DNA of 64,000 bases from Phorcus lineatus. Lineage: Eukaryota > Mollusca > Gastropoda > Trochida > Trochidae. The position numbers and the translations under genes are program-made. This document shows, piece by piece, positions 41,956 through 54,535 of the stretch (position 1 is its first letter; each line of letters begins with the position of its first letter). Where the stretch lies: contig OV121086.1 in assembly GCA_921293015.1 (NCBI GenBank), positions 29,932,254 to 29,996,253 on the forward strand, given 5' to 3'. Under the pieces are notes generated by a model that worked only from the letters and a program-made list of their open reading frames with translations, made no database searches and was not told the origin of the DNA.

Positions 41956-44033
41956 TCGCTACTAAAATCCTTTAAGCAAACCTGATTTACTCCGTTCGCA
42001 TTCGCGTTCATGAGTTACGTTGACACAAGGTCATACCAAACGTGCAATGAAAGTATACTGAAAAAATGATCTTCTGTAGATAGTTTATCGGGTATTAACA
42101 AATTTAGTCAATATAAATGTACTTGAATCCGTTTGAATAATTTACTATTGTTTTTCAATTAGTCACCGCTTAGTCATCGTTAACTGTCATAACTATCTCA
42201 TAACAATATAAATTATTGTGACATTAAAGCCACGTGCCACTATAATCTACTGTCATTTTCGTACAACAATAGTTCGTTATTTGTAGCTTTTTTATCGTAA
42301 TTTTATAACATAGCATTAACAATTGTAGTAGAGGCCATACTTATCTTAAGTATATCGTACATCGTTCATCTTCTATTGAGATGAAAATGTCACTGGTATA
42401 TTATTTGACAAAATTATGCTGAAAAGAATCATATTTAAATCACATGCATGAATATGATATTTAGCTGGTTTAATCGCCATTCATTACAACACTGTTGTAA
42501 ACTTTCCTCCTAATTAGTAGCACTAACAGATATTTTTGAAAGACGTATCATAACACAGATCACCAATTATCAATAGATTGAAACGCAAAATGTTGTTTGT
42601 ATATACAAAGAATGGATTTATCATATCCAGGTATTTATTCAGAACACTTATCACAATGTTATTATCCAAATGGTAAACTTCACCTTGCACCCCTGCCTGC
42701 GTGTGTTCATTTTCACACGGCCTGACTTTACTCAAGGTATGTCGGAGTTTGATGTAAAATGTAGCTATCTTATCAACACGACGCAAATGACAGTGCGCGA
42801 ATCAGGCAGAGGACCAGATAAGGTATATAAGCACCTTGTCACATGTCATCATCGCGTACCCAGTCACCTCGTTTATCCAGCCACTGAGTATACCACTTGG
42901 TGCACAATCCATTACGTGACAGCTCCGTTATGTCGGACATGTTATTACGTGGAGATTGAGTCCAGACAGGGAGAGTCTCAAAAGTTCTACGTTAATTTTC
43001 AAATTTGACTATGGGTTCATTCCTTCTTCCTTTTTTCCTTCAGAGGCAACTCGGGTGACATATTCCCACATTACCTCTATTACAGGTGCGTCATGTTTAA
43101 GTTTCTGAAAAAAAACCCCAAAAGAATTTATACTACTACAGATGGTGGACATATCGACTATTGTTCAAATGTCAAAATGGCGTATATATATTTCAATATT
43201 CAACTATTTGATTATTCATAGAATGATCCGTATAATAATGTGATTTTAAAAATTTGGTTAGTCCTTAACTTTTTGTGCTTAGTATCGGATGATTAACCGA
43301 ACGAAACGAAAATTTCTGCCACGTATATTGTCAATTTGTATTCTCTTCGCGTTATCATTCAAATATTGAGTTGAATTTTGAAGTAATATTTTCGATGTTC
43401 ATCATAACTACAATAAACCCTCGCTAAATACTTCGACCAATGTGACTGCGACAGAATCTGAAATCAGAGTCAACAAATAAAATCCTTATTCTTAAGGTTT
43501 TTGTCATTAATCGCTTTTTTGTGTTTTGAGGGAAAACATGAACCCAAGGGCACCCACACATTACTTTAGCCCTACTTAGTCAAGTAAATCTAGACATTGT
43601 TTCGAGGTCTTAAAGCGGCGGCAAAATCTTCCCCATTAAACATTAGTTTATGACAAATGTACTATCTTCAGAGGGTCAAACATCTCATTCCCCAACCTGG
43701 TCAACCTTAATCGCATCAAGCAAAACCCGCTAGCAGCCATTTAAATGTGAACACCTTTGAATCATTTGAGACAGGTTAATAGATTCGCATAGCTTAAAAC
43801 AAGGTACATTCGTTTTGGAACTGCTTATTGATGAAAAAAATTGTTTAGTGAGAACATTTTATTTTTTTTGTAAAAAAACATACTACTGCCTCAGTTTAAG
43901 GATCGCCAGTTGGCACGTGCAATCTCGTGTTTACTGCGCATGTTTACACGCACATGGCCTTGTCGGCTAATCAGAAGATGTTTTACAATGTTTGTCAAAT
44001 CTATACGCCTTATCTCACGCCGGGCTAAACAAT
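41956..44033. other. Noncoding DNA
   Basis: No gene supported. The 112-codon frame at 42670-43008 (+) lacks recognisable motifs. Confidence 0.35.
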
Positions 44034-44706
44034 ATGTCTGAGATTGGCCCGGTTGAGATTTCGCGGCTTTCGCTTTCGGGAATGAGAGAAATAAAATCTG
44101 TTGATCCCCGTGATTCTCGTTACGCTATCCGATTACCAGATAATCCAGGAAAATGGATGGATAGAAGAAAACGTGTTAAACAAAACAGAAACATGCCCGT
44201 ATCTTTCTTTATCTTCCACACTTGTTAGTTTAACTTGATGAACACGAGTTATCTCCCTGTAATGTGAGGTGTTGATCCAGGTGGCACTACAAAAGGGCGA
44301 TAACTCTCAACAAAGATTTGTCTCAAGGCCTTAATTAGGCATAATCCCAGTAGCAGTAAATGCGTTTTACTGAACCAAAATGTAAAGGAACTGACAAAAA
44401 AACTAACCTGCCTTAGGTGGCTGACGTTAGTTGAGATAGTAGATTGAGAATGATAGATAGTCAAACGAATGGTGTTTTCTACTTGTATGTTTCATGTTGA
44501 CCATTAATATCAGGTGGAATGGATAGATAACACACTTGACCTATTGCCGTGCGGACACTTTATTTATTGGTGGTCAGCAAACACGCAACATAATCAGTTA
44601 GTTGCTTCAGACGGTTCGCTTTACGTCTCCTGTGAAGATAAGCCGAAGTTAATGGGTCACGGTCTCAAAAACATATCAATTCTATCGTCTCTAGCGTGTG
44701 CAAGAT
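44034..44706 (+). CDS. Possible two-exon gene, hypothetical
   Basis: An ATG-initiated frame at 44034 (MSEIGPVEIS...) runs to a possible donor (GTATCT) after 44198. A second open frame follows an AATATCAG acceptor at 44514 (VEWIDNTLDLLPCGHF...) and stops at 44706. The two join in phase 0, giving about 119 residues. Base composition is less AT-rich than the flanks. The acceptor has a weak pyrimidine tract, no domain is recognisable, and no promoter or poly(A) signal was confirmed, so it could be chance. I list it because two adjacent frames and phase-matched splice signals coincide. Confidence 0.18.
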
Positions 44707-47700
44707 GATCCAGCTTTTCTTTGAGAGGCTACATGTGTCTGGGCATATTGGTGAGTATTTTCCAAATAAATAGGCTTTCAATTAACACGGTGGAGACAAC
44801 GAATACCAGTGAAAGTTGATGTAAAGTATACCTATGTGTCTTGCAACGCTGTAGAAGACACTTTCAAGTTTTGCCACAGCTATACAGTCAGTAGGGTTAA
44901 AATAATCAAAATCAAATTTCAGTTTGAATTTCCAAAGTTCATCATTTTGACTATTTTATTTCACACTAAAATCTTTCAATTTCTAATTTTGTTTATGTAA
45001 GTATAAAGTATGGCTAACATGTATGTCAGGAAAATCAAAGTGCAACTTTAAGCTAGAATTACAAATTAAATACTTATGACATTACCTTACGACTGTGTCA
45101 GTGTCCTTGCAAACCTTCATTAACGCTTGTTGAATTATTGGAGGAAATGCTTGGACTCGTCATTTTTTCATGTTTGTTAAAAATCACACAAAACTTTGTA
45201 ATGCCTGCTAACCCGATGTTGTCATCGCCATTTAATGACATCCGAAGTTTAAGGTCAGTATAATTGCATCAGAAAATCAAAAGGTTTTGTATCTCACCTG
45301 TGCAAACTCTTCTGTTTCATGTATTTATATCGATACACCATGTGGTATTTGTCGTCCAATACGTCGTCTACAGAAAACGTTGGTGGTGGTCTAACTCAAA
45401 CTAACTTGAGCTACTTGGTAAAGAAACCATTGTTTTTTCTGTTCTGCAATATTCTACAAACCCTTTTCTACTAGGACAACGCATCGCCAGTGGAAATTTT
45501 AATTTAGATAAAATGGCGATTCTTCTTAAGTTGGTAGACACTACTTGACCTTATTTGTGCCTATTTTCATAGGCCACACATACTTTTCTTATGTTACTTT
45601 TGGTGTTCAGATTATCATTTTAAATTAGTTATCATTTTTCTCATTAATGGAGATGACCAACATCGATTATAAACAGTTATGTGATCTCTGTGTAAGGTGC
45701 ACTCACGCAAGCAGCGAAGTCAGTGCAATTAGCCATATGTAAATCCAGTGAGTTTTAGGGTAACGTACATCAAAGCTTTCTACATTTTCATTGAGTGCTG
45801 AATATATATCATAAATGTATAAAATAGCAAATGTTTAAACTCTGTAAACTTGGGCTTCCATTCACTGAGCTTATCCAAGGAAAGTTCTGGGTAATAGTGA
45901 AGTGAAGGGCAACTGCTTCATTCAACATTGTCTTCAGACCGAGTCCTGATTCTAACGTATATCTTTATAGCCCCGAGAGATGCGAAGTCAAGTCTCGTGT
46001 TATCTCGCGAGGCGATGGACTTATCTTCTTCAGACATGTTGAATAGTTTTCAGCATCCCTGCAGCTGATAAACGTGATGTTAAAACCCTAATTGAGAACC
46101 AAAGAATAGAACAACCTTCAGTGTTTTTGTGAGAAACATTTCAATGACTTTTTGAAATCATCTGATATAGTGCTTCGCATGCTAATGAATTTAACCTTGA
46201 TATCTGCAGAATATGTACAGCGTCACGTAAAATAGGTCGTTGATAAGTATACCATGTACCAGTTCTCTGGAGGATATACCTGAAATTGAGCCAAATCCAT
46301 AAAAAGGAATCAAATATGCTGACGATACATGTTGTGTGCAAGAACTACATTTTAATGAGGACTTTCCACTATCGTTTTATAGAATGGATATGTATTTAAC
46401 ATATGCTTCACTTTACTATGGATCTTAAGCATCGCCGTTCAGAAATAACAGCCCAAAAAATAATTAAAGAATGTGTAATGCATACTTGATATTAATCTAT
46501 ACAATTTTTTTATGGACATGCTTATTATCCATTGTAACAAAAACGGATCAATGTATTTGAATCCGCATAGCTCCTTCAATACACTGATATATACCAGACC
46601 AAATTACTCGATATGTATATAACTACCCAATCAAATTAATCGCATCTAGCAATAGCGGCACTACCCGGATGAAAAGTCCGTTGAGTTCGAGATATTTGCT
46701 TCAAGCTCCAAGAAATTGGCTGGAAGAATGATAAACTTAATATTGCCATGAATGATAAGTTGACAGCGATACAGGGCACCTGGCCAAATAGATATTACGT
46801 TTTTGTAGGAGTTATGCGGATTTAAATACGCTGATGTAGCATTGCGAAACAAAAATATCATGATCTATTTCTCTCTCTTTTAATAAATTGTTTTTTTTGT
46901 CTAAATGTTAATATGACCTGGTTTTCGCAAAGATTGTGAATGAAACGTAATGAAATTTAGATAAAATAAACAATTTAATGGTTTAACTATTTGGTGTATA
47001 TATGAAATAGCGATATCTAAACGTGATAACAGACATAAAGCAAAATGAACTTACTAACAGTGTAAATATTTTTAAAAAATTATGTTTGTCGTAATGTTAA
47101 GGCGTGGGAACAGTCCATGAATTGAGCTGGTTTTAATTCTATTTATCATCTTTATCTATCTCAAGATACAGATATAATTAATCAAAACACCCTCAAAGCC
47201 AGATTTTAATTGATGAATACGTATGTTACGTAAGAAAATAACATGTCATATATGTATCATTCTTATCATATATATTGGTAATATATAGTGTTTTAGGGTT
47301 ATATTTCTGTTCGAAATATGCTCAAAACAATCTCTAACAGATATAATCTCTTTGAAAAGTGGCTTTTAAACAGTCATCATATTGAAAAAACGTTCGTAAT
47401 ATTTCAATGTTGTCCTTTTAAAGATGAAATAGACGTGCAATGTTATTACTTATGTCTTCTTAAAGGTGCTGTATCTTGTTTTTTTTCGTAATATATTCTT
47501 AAAATTTTCCCTGAAAAACGTTTATTTATGTATTATCAACAGAGGATCAAATACCCCATTACTTCTTTGTTCATTGATAGATGCATTTTTCTAATATCCA
47601 TCAATATACTTGAGTTCAATTTTTCTTATTAAATGTCAATGATAAAGCACTGTGCTTGAAAGGACCACCAATCATTGTTTTGGCACCCTTATCTTTGTGT

Positions 47701-48839
47701 TGTGCTTAACATTAAAAACCCCTTTTAGAAACCCTCATTCACCAATTGGCATTCTTCAGACGTTTCTTTATCAATGAGAAACGTAATCACATGTAATTTC
47801 TTCCGATAAAGGATAAGGAAAGGGACTTCACTATGACCCGCCCTTTTCTCTAGGGTGGCAAGATAAAGCGTGTTTATGCAGATTCTTAAGTGGATTTAGC
47901 AAATACGCCACGCAAGTTAACCCTTTTAGCCTGCCTAGTAGTCAAGTATCAAAATCTGTATCCGTTAAAATGTCTTTGCTAATATGGATTATGAAGAACA
48001 CAAAAAGGATAAAGGAATTCAAAACTAACAATCAAAACATTTTACTTTTGGAAATTTCTCTTGTTTAAAAATGAATTTATGATTGACAGCATCCTAGGAG
48101 TAATAGGAGTTTCTGCGAGATCTAGCCTTTCTTTTATGCAATGTAAATAAATTTAGATCAACAGCTTTTTATTATTAGATCATACTAAAGTAATATAATG
48201 TAGGATTATCGATCCATAATTATTTACATAGTCTTTTAGGATTCGTCATGCTTAATCTTCGGCTTAACGTTTAAATACGTAAAACAAAAAAACAAAAATG
48301 GAAAAAAGAGAAAAAAGCCCGACTGTGAAACGTAAATGAACTAAATTTGAAATTCCTATTTTTCTAAAGCTCCTTGGCTATATCAAAAAATAAGACATGA
48401 GTCCGGGTATAAGTCTATGGATGAAAGTACTATTGCTTTCATGTGTTGACGCATTCTCTCACAACAGAGGTGGCTCAGTCATAAATACTTATACAAACTC
48501 TGTCTTAATACGAACGTTTCTCGGTCTAAAAATGTAGAAACCTGATTAGATGCACTCAAAGTTAGTTGTGCAATCAGAGGCGCCGTTTCAAATGTTATCA
48601 TTCAATGTTATTTCCGCAAGCTTTCTAAAAGCTAAACCTTAAACCTTGCACTTTAAACACTTACGCTTCATTCAGCGACGGCATCATTGCACAGGCCAGT
48701 GGGACAAGAAATATGTTATTCATGCATTCGGTGGTTTCATTGGCTGAAATATTGCAAGGTAGTTTAAGTTGCAGCATTGTGCCGCTAAGGGAAACTGCCG
48801 GAAGCTCGAGAAGAGCTCTTATTATAACAGAGGTTGTAT
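44707..48839. other. Noncoding AT-rich DNA
   Basis: No gene, array or clear repeat seen before hairpin element B. Confidence 0.4.
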
Positions 48840-49951
48840 TTAAGAAATAAAGTTCGCTCTACCCCAATGTGTTTTGTAATAAAGTATAGTTTTGCCCTGA
48901 ACTATTATAGTTAAAGCACGAGGACGGTAGTCCGAGTGCTTTAACGTTATAATAGTTCAGGGCAAAACTATACTTTATTACAAAACACATTGGGGTAGAG
49001 CGAACTTTATTTCTTTTCTAAGATGCTTAAATGATCTTTACAGGGACCACTCTGATTATCTTAATTTCGAAATAGAATATAGTGTTTACATCGCTCACAT
49101 TAATAATCCATGAACAGGGCTAACTGTTGGCTATTCCAAGTATAGAACCCAACCCCTTGTTTAAAACGACATTTAGTCGGTTAAAGCTCTGATTTTTTCA
49201 GTTTTGCACATTAACTTTTTCATTTATTCAATTTTGAATTATATTTTCTGCTTATTTTTTCTTTAAAAACTTAAACAAACAAATTAACACCTCTTGGTTT
49301 TTAAAAAACCTTTACTTTTACAAACTCTTGTCGCGCGATTATGCAGTGCTGGTCACATTGCCCATATAAGGCTTATGACGTGGTCAACATTCCACAAAGA
49401 ATTATGGGTAATGTTTGTTTTGGAAGCGTGATGGCGGACTCAATCCTGCCATCTATTTTTTTGCTGCTGTCATAAACGTTAAAGGTGATGCTTTTATCTC
49501 TTATATAAGCAGACTGTTCGGGCTGTACACCCAGAATTATATAATCATTAGGTTGACCGTGTCACAATGAACCTGGTAGAGACGGTTGACGTGAACCAAC
49601 GTCACAGTCCCACGGGGCGCCGTGACCCGACGCGAAACAACGCGGTCACTCGACAGTCGACAAGCATTTGCTTTCCATTCTTATTTCCGGTAGATAGAAC
49701 TAAATGAGGTTCGAAACTAGTCAACATTAAAAGAAACATTATCGGCAAAAGCGCCAATACGATAGACATTGATAGGGACAAGCCATGTTGATCGAAAGAA
49801 CCGAGATGAAAGGTTACCATTGACGCGTGATCACGAGGGGGCAGCGGGGAAGAGCGGATATAACGTCATTCAATTGTTACGTCATGAAAAAACTATACCT
49901 TTATTGTCTGATAAAGTACTTTTTTTTCGATTGTTCTAACCGCTAGGCATC
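48840..49951 (+). mobile_element. Hairpin-headed nonautonomous element, copy B
   Basis: Second copy of the 5035-6125 element, same orientation. Terminal hairpin 48842-49015, body to GCTAGGCATC at 49951. The central loop of the hairpin (about 48906-48950) is the reverse complement of the copy A loop, with a 3-nt indel. Beyond the right end comes TTAGAATAAG, so the sequence CATCTTAGAA at the end mirrors TTCTAAGATG just inside the hairpin (from about 49016). A 72-codon minus frame at 49602-49820 is not open in copy A and is not coding. Confidence 0.8.
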
Positions 49952-50459
49952 TTAGAATAAGAATTAATGACGGAGCCATCTCTGTGGGGGAGAATGGTGT
50001 TGGTGAGTGTTCGAGAGAAGAAGGTGGGATAAGCGTTAATAGCGTGCGAGTTCACATTCCCTCATTAATGACTGTCTGGAAAACATATAGTGCCTAATGA
50101 TTGGTCTAGTCTTACTTGCATCATATTATTAAAAAAAAACCTGGTTCTATGTACGAAGATAGAACTTGTATTAACGAGCGATATTATATCAATTTTAAGT
50201 ATTAATGAATTCGAGACAATTCTTGAGAGGAACTGTTAAATCTATTTCGTCTCTTGTGAGTTGAATTGATTGAATAGGTTCTTATATACGATTTTCGGAT
50301 TTTTATCGTGGTATTGTAAATCTGAATATTTTAAACTGTAGTTAGTTCTTTCACTTTCTTAAATTGATTCGATTGAGCTGGCATAATGAAAAAGTGCAAA
50401 TAGAATATGATATTAATGGGAAAAAGGGAGGCAACATTTAGACATACATAGGAGAGTGA
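49952..50459. other. Noncoding DNA
   Basis: Nothing recognised; ends with the left target-site copy of the next insert. Confidence 0.4.
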
Positions 50460-50519
50460 GGGCGCATATAGGTCATTTTTTGGCCCAACGTCGCCCTTAA
50501 ATCCACCTACCTACCTACC
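50460..50519 (+). mobile_element. 60-bp SINE 3'-end insertion with perfect 11-bp target-site duplication
   Basis: The insert (GGGCGCATAT... to (CCTA)n) is flanked by TAGGAGAGTGA at 50449-50459 and 50520-50530. It has a GGGCG...CGCCC stem, then TTAAATC, then the CCTA repeats. The design is the same as the 4922-4980 insert, but with a different tail. Confidence 0.75.
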
Positions 50520-50530
50520 TAGGAGAGTGA

Positions 50531-53500
50531 CAGACAGATCGAGGAAGGCAAAGATAAGGTTAGAGAAATATAGAAAGAGAGACATGGAGAGAAAGAAAAT
50601 AGAGAGACGTATTATTAAGAATATAGAAATAGGGAGACAGAGACAATGACACAGGAAAAGTACATGGAAAGAAATTTGAAGAGATATAGAGGAACATAGA
50701 CAATATCAAGATAACAAATAAAGAATTCTAAAATAATAAAGCCATTGACATTGAGATACAGAGTTCACATTGTCTTCCACAGAACATTTACATATGTACA
50801 CGCATCACATTAGACTAAAATTTAGTCTATGAAATATTTTAATAATTTACTGTTCCTTCATTCATTATATTCTTTTCTCGGGGCTCTGCAGTCAAATCTA
50901 GACTTTCTGAATAGGGACCTAGACTGCATTAAAGGCTTCTATTTAATACACAGTCATGAAGCAGGATTAGCATCACCTGCACATACTAAAGCATGCGTGA
51001 CCTTGAATTTGAATTGTTGACCTTAGGTGTTGAGAAATCAGAAGCAAAACTTGAAATAAATTACTTACGCCACTTACAGGAGTCATAAGGGCATCAAATT
51101 CAATTAAGTAATCAATGAAAAGTCTTTCGAGCTTTAATGTAAACGCGTAAATATCTGACCTTGAAGTGACCCGAAAATGACCCACGCCCCTCGTGATAAA
51201 TGACCATCATTAAACACAATACGCCATGTTTGTTTGTTTATGAGATGTTAACTGATATCACATTTCCATAGAGGATAAATTCTATACCATACAGTGCGCC
51301 TGTTTGAATCAAGTCGATTTAAACACTTACACAGATTGTGTGGCTTATACTTGCTCAAGGTTTCGGAGAAAAATAAACTGGAATGGCTGACTTGGTGAAA
51401 GTCATAGAATTATCATTCTAGTTTAAACATGACAACTTTATCAACATATTAGATGTAAAACCTACATTAAACATTCAACTTAACACCATTATCCAATTAA
51501 AAGGATAATCCTAATTGAATTTGTGCTGTTTGGGTAACCAGGTTGATGGAACACTCTAAATCCCTTTTTCAATAGGTGCCCCTCCCTCCCCCTTTCCCTT
51601 CTCCTTTAAACATCCCCCTTTCTGTAACCGCGACTGTAGTGGCAGTTGGAAAATCAAGGGATTTTGAGAATATTCTTTCGAATCAAGGTATGTATTCACT
51701 AAAATTCCGGTTTTAGTTTCAATAACAAGCCCATTGAAAAAGCGATGAGGTTTAAAGATCTATTGCAGAATGAAATCTTTTGAAAATAAGTTCTATTGTT
51801 TAATTCTTTTGAAAATATGTCACATTGAGAGTTTTCAAACTATGTCTAGAGAGTTTTCTATACTTATCAGTCATACTGTATTACCGAAAAATACTTTGCG
51901 GTTAAAAATAACCAAAATGTTATAGTGTTAAAGAGATGTCACATTATCGAAAGAAGTCTATGCAGTGGGTAATTTACAAGGTGTTTTAATGATAATTTCA
52001 TGTACGCGTTTACCACAACTTACGAAATTTTTTTCAGCGATAGATAAAATCTCAATTTAAATCTTATAACTGGAGGTATAAAACGTGATATTTTGAAAAG
52101 GATATTTTTTTAAATATCATTTTGTAAATATTATGTGTTTAATATTTTAAATGCTTGTCGGTAAGAATTTCAAACGTATACTGAACACCAAAAGAAAAGC
52201 GAATCAATAAGGAAAGAAAACATGATGCATTTTGTTGATTTAACAGTTTTCTGCCCTTTATTCTTGTTAAGGTCATTTTGAAACAATTAAAGCCATTAAC
52301 AATTGAACCATTTACATTAGTAACTAAGAAATTTATAAGATCTCGTGTTGTCTCGTGTTCACTATATATCACTATATATATAAGTTGTGACCCAGAAATT
52401 GACAGTTTCTAAGGAAATTACATCGGTTTGATTGAGATATTGTCCCTGGAGAGATACCTTTTCCAAAATGGTATCAATATGGAATAAACATGGACGAAAA
52501 TGTTCTTGGTGACCAATGGTTTTTCGTTTCTGATCTTTATTGGATTAGATATGAATTTGGGATTAGTTTACCTATCAAATATGTATTGCGGACTTTTCTG
52601 TTCATATAAAGATAATACAATTCAAAAGGTTACTTTAGATTCGATACATTTGAAGGAAAATGGGAGGTAATAAAATTACGATTCCAACTGCAACGATGAA
52701 TAGAGAAAAATGCCCCCAGCTCTCTTCAAAAATTCAGATCCAATTCCAAGCAGTATTCACAGAACATACAACGTGCTCATAAAATACTTCTTTAGAACAT
52801 CAACAACACCGAGATTTAATTATCCCGCGTTGACAGCGCTTTGTTCTCTCACGTTTACAGGTGTTACTGCCTATCGCCCCGAGACAACGAAGATTGACGT
52901 GTGTTTGATAGTCGCAACCTCATCAACCCCCCTCCCCTCTCCCCCTCACTTTCAGATACCCCAGGATCGGAGGCCCTCCCTCAGACTTGCAGACATGATA
53001 ATCAACGCCAGGAGGAATTGGTAATTGGAAGTTCTGGATCACCGGAAACAGGAGTAGTTCACACGCAGCTCTCTGAACCGGAAGTAAATATACTTCCGCT
53101 GGGACTTAAACTTAGTTTCGTATTCAACGAATTTGTTCTGATGATGCTGATTTTGTGGTAGACTCTTATAAAGGATTTTGCCCCTGTCGTTCGTTTGGTC
53201 AATATTAAATATTGTTATTTGTTTGGCAAAAATTGATATGTAATAATGCAAAATAATGTCAGGACAATTTTGGTTATAAAATGTGTTGATTTCAAAGCAC
53301 ACAGTTATAAACTTTTTGGGAGATAAAACAAAGACATGAGATACACGTATTAGTGGATTTTCGTTCTTCCCGCCCAATGAACGAATTTAGAATTCAAATT
53401 TTGTTATAATTTATGAAATATCTGAGGTGATAATGTTATTGTACAGTTAACTCTATATTGAACCAAACGACCTCTGGAATCATGGCGAATTTCTATTAAG

Positions 53501-54393
53501 AATGAGGAACCTTTGAAGATCTGGCATCTTCATTATATCTAAATTGACCAGCAAATGAATGAAGTGGTCAGTTGTTGTTTATCCACAGTGCACTTCAGGC
53601 CGGATAACCAATTGCCCTCCATCATCGCATATGGGACTCTCCTGTTTTGGAGATTCAATCTTTCTAATGACATGCCGGTGCGCATGCGTCACTGATCGAT
53701 GAAGCAGTGGCAACAGACAGCTAATCATGCCCTGAACAACTGACCAGTTTAAGTCAACGCAGTTATGGCTGGACAAGCGCTGGACAACTGGAGTGGTCAG
53801 TTTAAGTCAGGGGTGTTGTTGGTTCACTTGCCAGAGCTCTGATTGTAATTATGATACGCAGAAAGCATGCAGTATTTGACATCTCTATAATCTGTTTCTT
53901 TAAGATGTGAAATGAACTTTCTGGCAGGACGTGGCAAGTAAGTTCCAAGTGAGCTGAGATTCGAAGTTACAACAGAGACGAGGTTCAGATAGGGGTCATT
54001 TTTACTAATCATGCTCTTTATATAAGCACTTCTCAACGGTATGGAATTTACTTGATTAGAGGAAGAATTTACTTCCGTGTCCGCGTGTATTTCTCAATTA
54101 AACAACATGGAACACGAACTAATCATAAATGTATAAAATGTTTAGTTGTTTTCCATTGTTTTATGTGATTATAGATTCCACTTCAAATCAAAAGATATAT
54201 ATTAACATAATTATGAATACAAATGTGTCAATGCTTGTAGGGAAGACTTGAATCATCTTGAGTCAACTGTTAATGTCGTTAAAAAAATTACGCATAAAAC
54301 CCCCAAACGTCATGAACTGTTGAGGGACCTGATAATTCAATTATATGGTTCTATCTTAGTATCTTTGTATTGTGTATATTTTTATCAGGTTGT
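50531..54393. other. Noncoding DNA
   Basis: Purine-rich GAGA-type stretch at 50531-50720 and C/T-rich patch at 51580-51630. Overlapping frames at 52710-53161 are not supported. No gene. Confidence 0.4.
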
Positions 54394-54535
54394 CATTGAA
54401 TCATTGTACCACTGTATCATGGTATAATTGAATGATTGTACCATTGTATCGTGGTATCATCGCATCATGTATTATTGTATCATGGCATAAATGTATCATT
54501 GTATCATTGTACCATTGTATCATGTATAATTGTAT
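54394..54535 (+). repeat. Degenerate TGTATCATTG minisatellite
   Basis: About 15 variants of an 8-10-bp motif (TGTATCAT, TGTACCAT, GGTATCAT), possibly with a higher-order unit near 28 bp. Confidence 0.8.

Noticed and set aside
42670..43008. 112-codon plus frame
   Set aside because: No recognisable motif or splice support; length is within chance expectation for a window this size.
52710..53161. Overlapping plus frames of 104 and 86 codons
   Set aside because: Neither shows domain similarity; the acceptor-like TTTACAG at about 52860 leads into frames with early stops.
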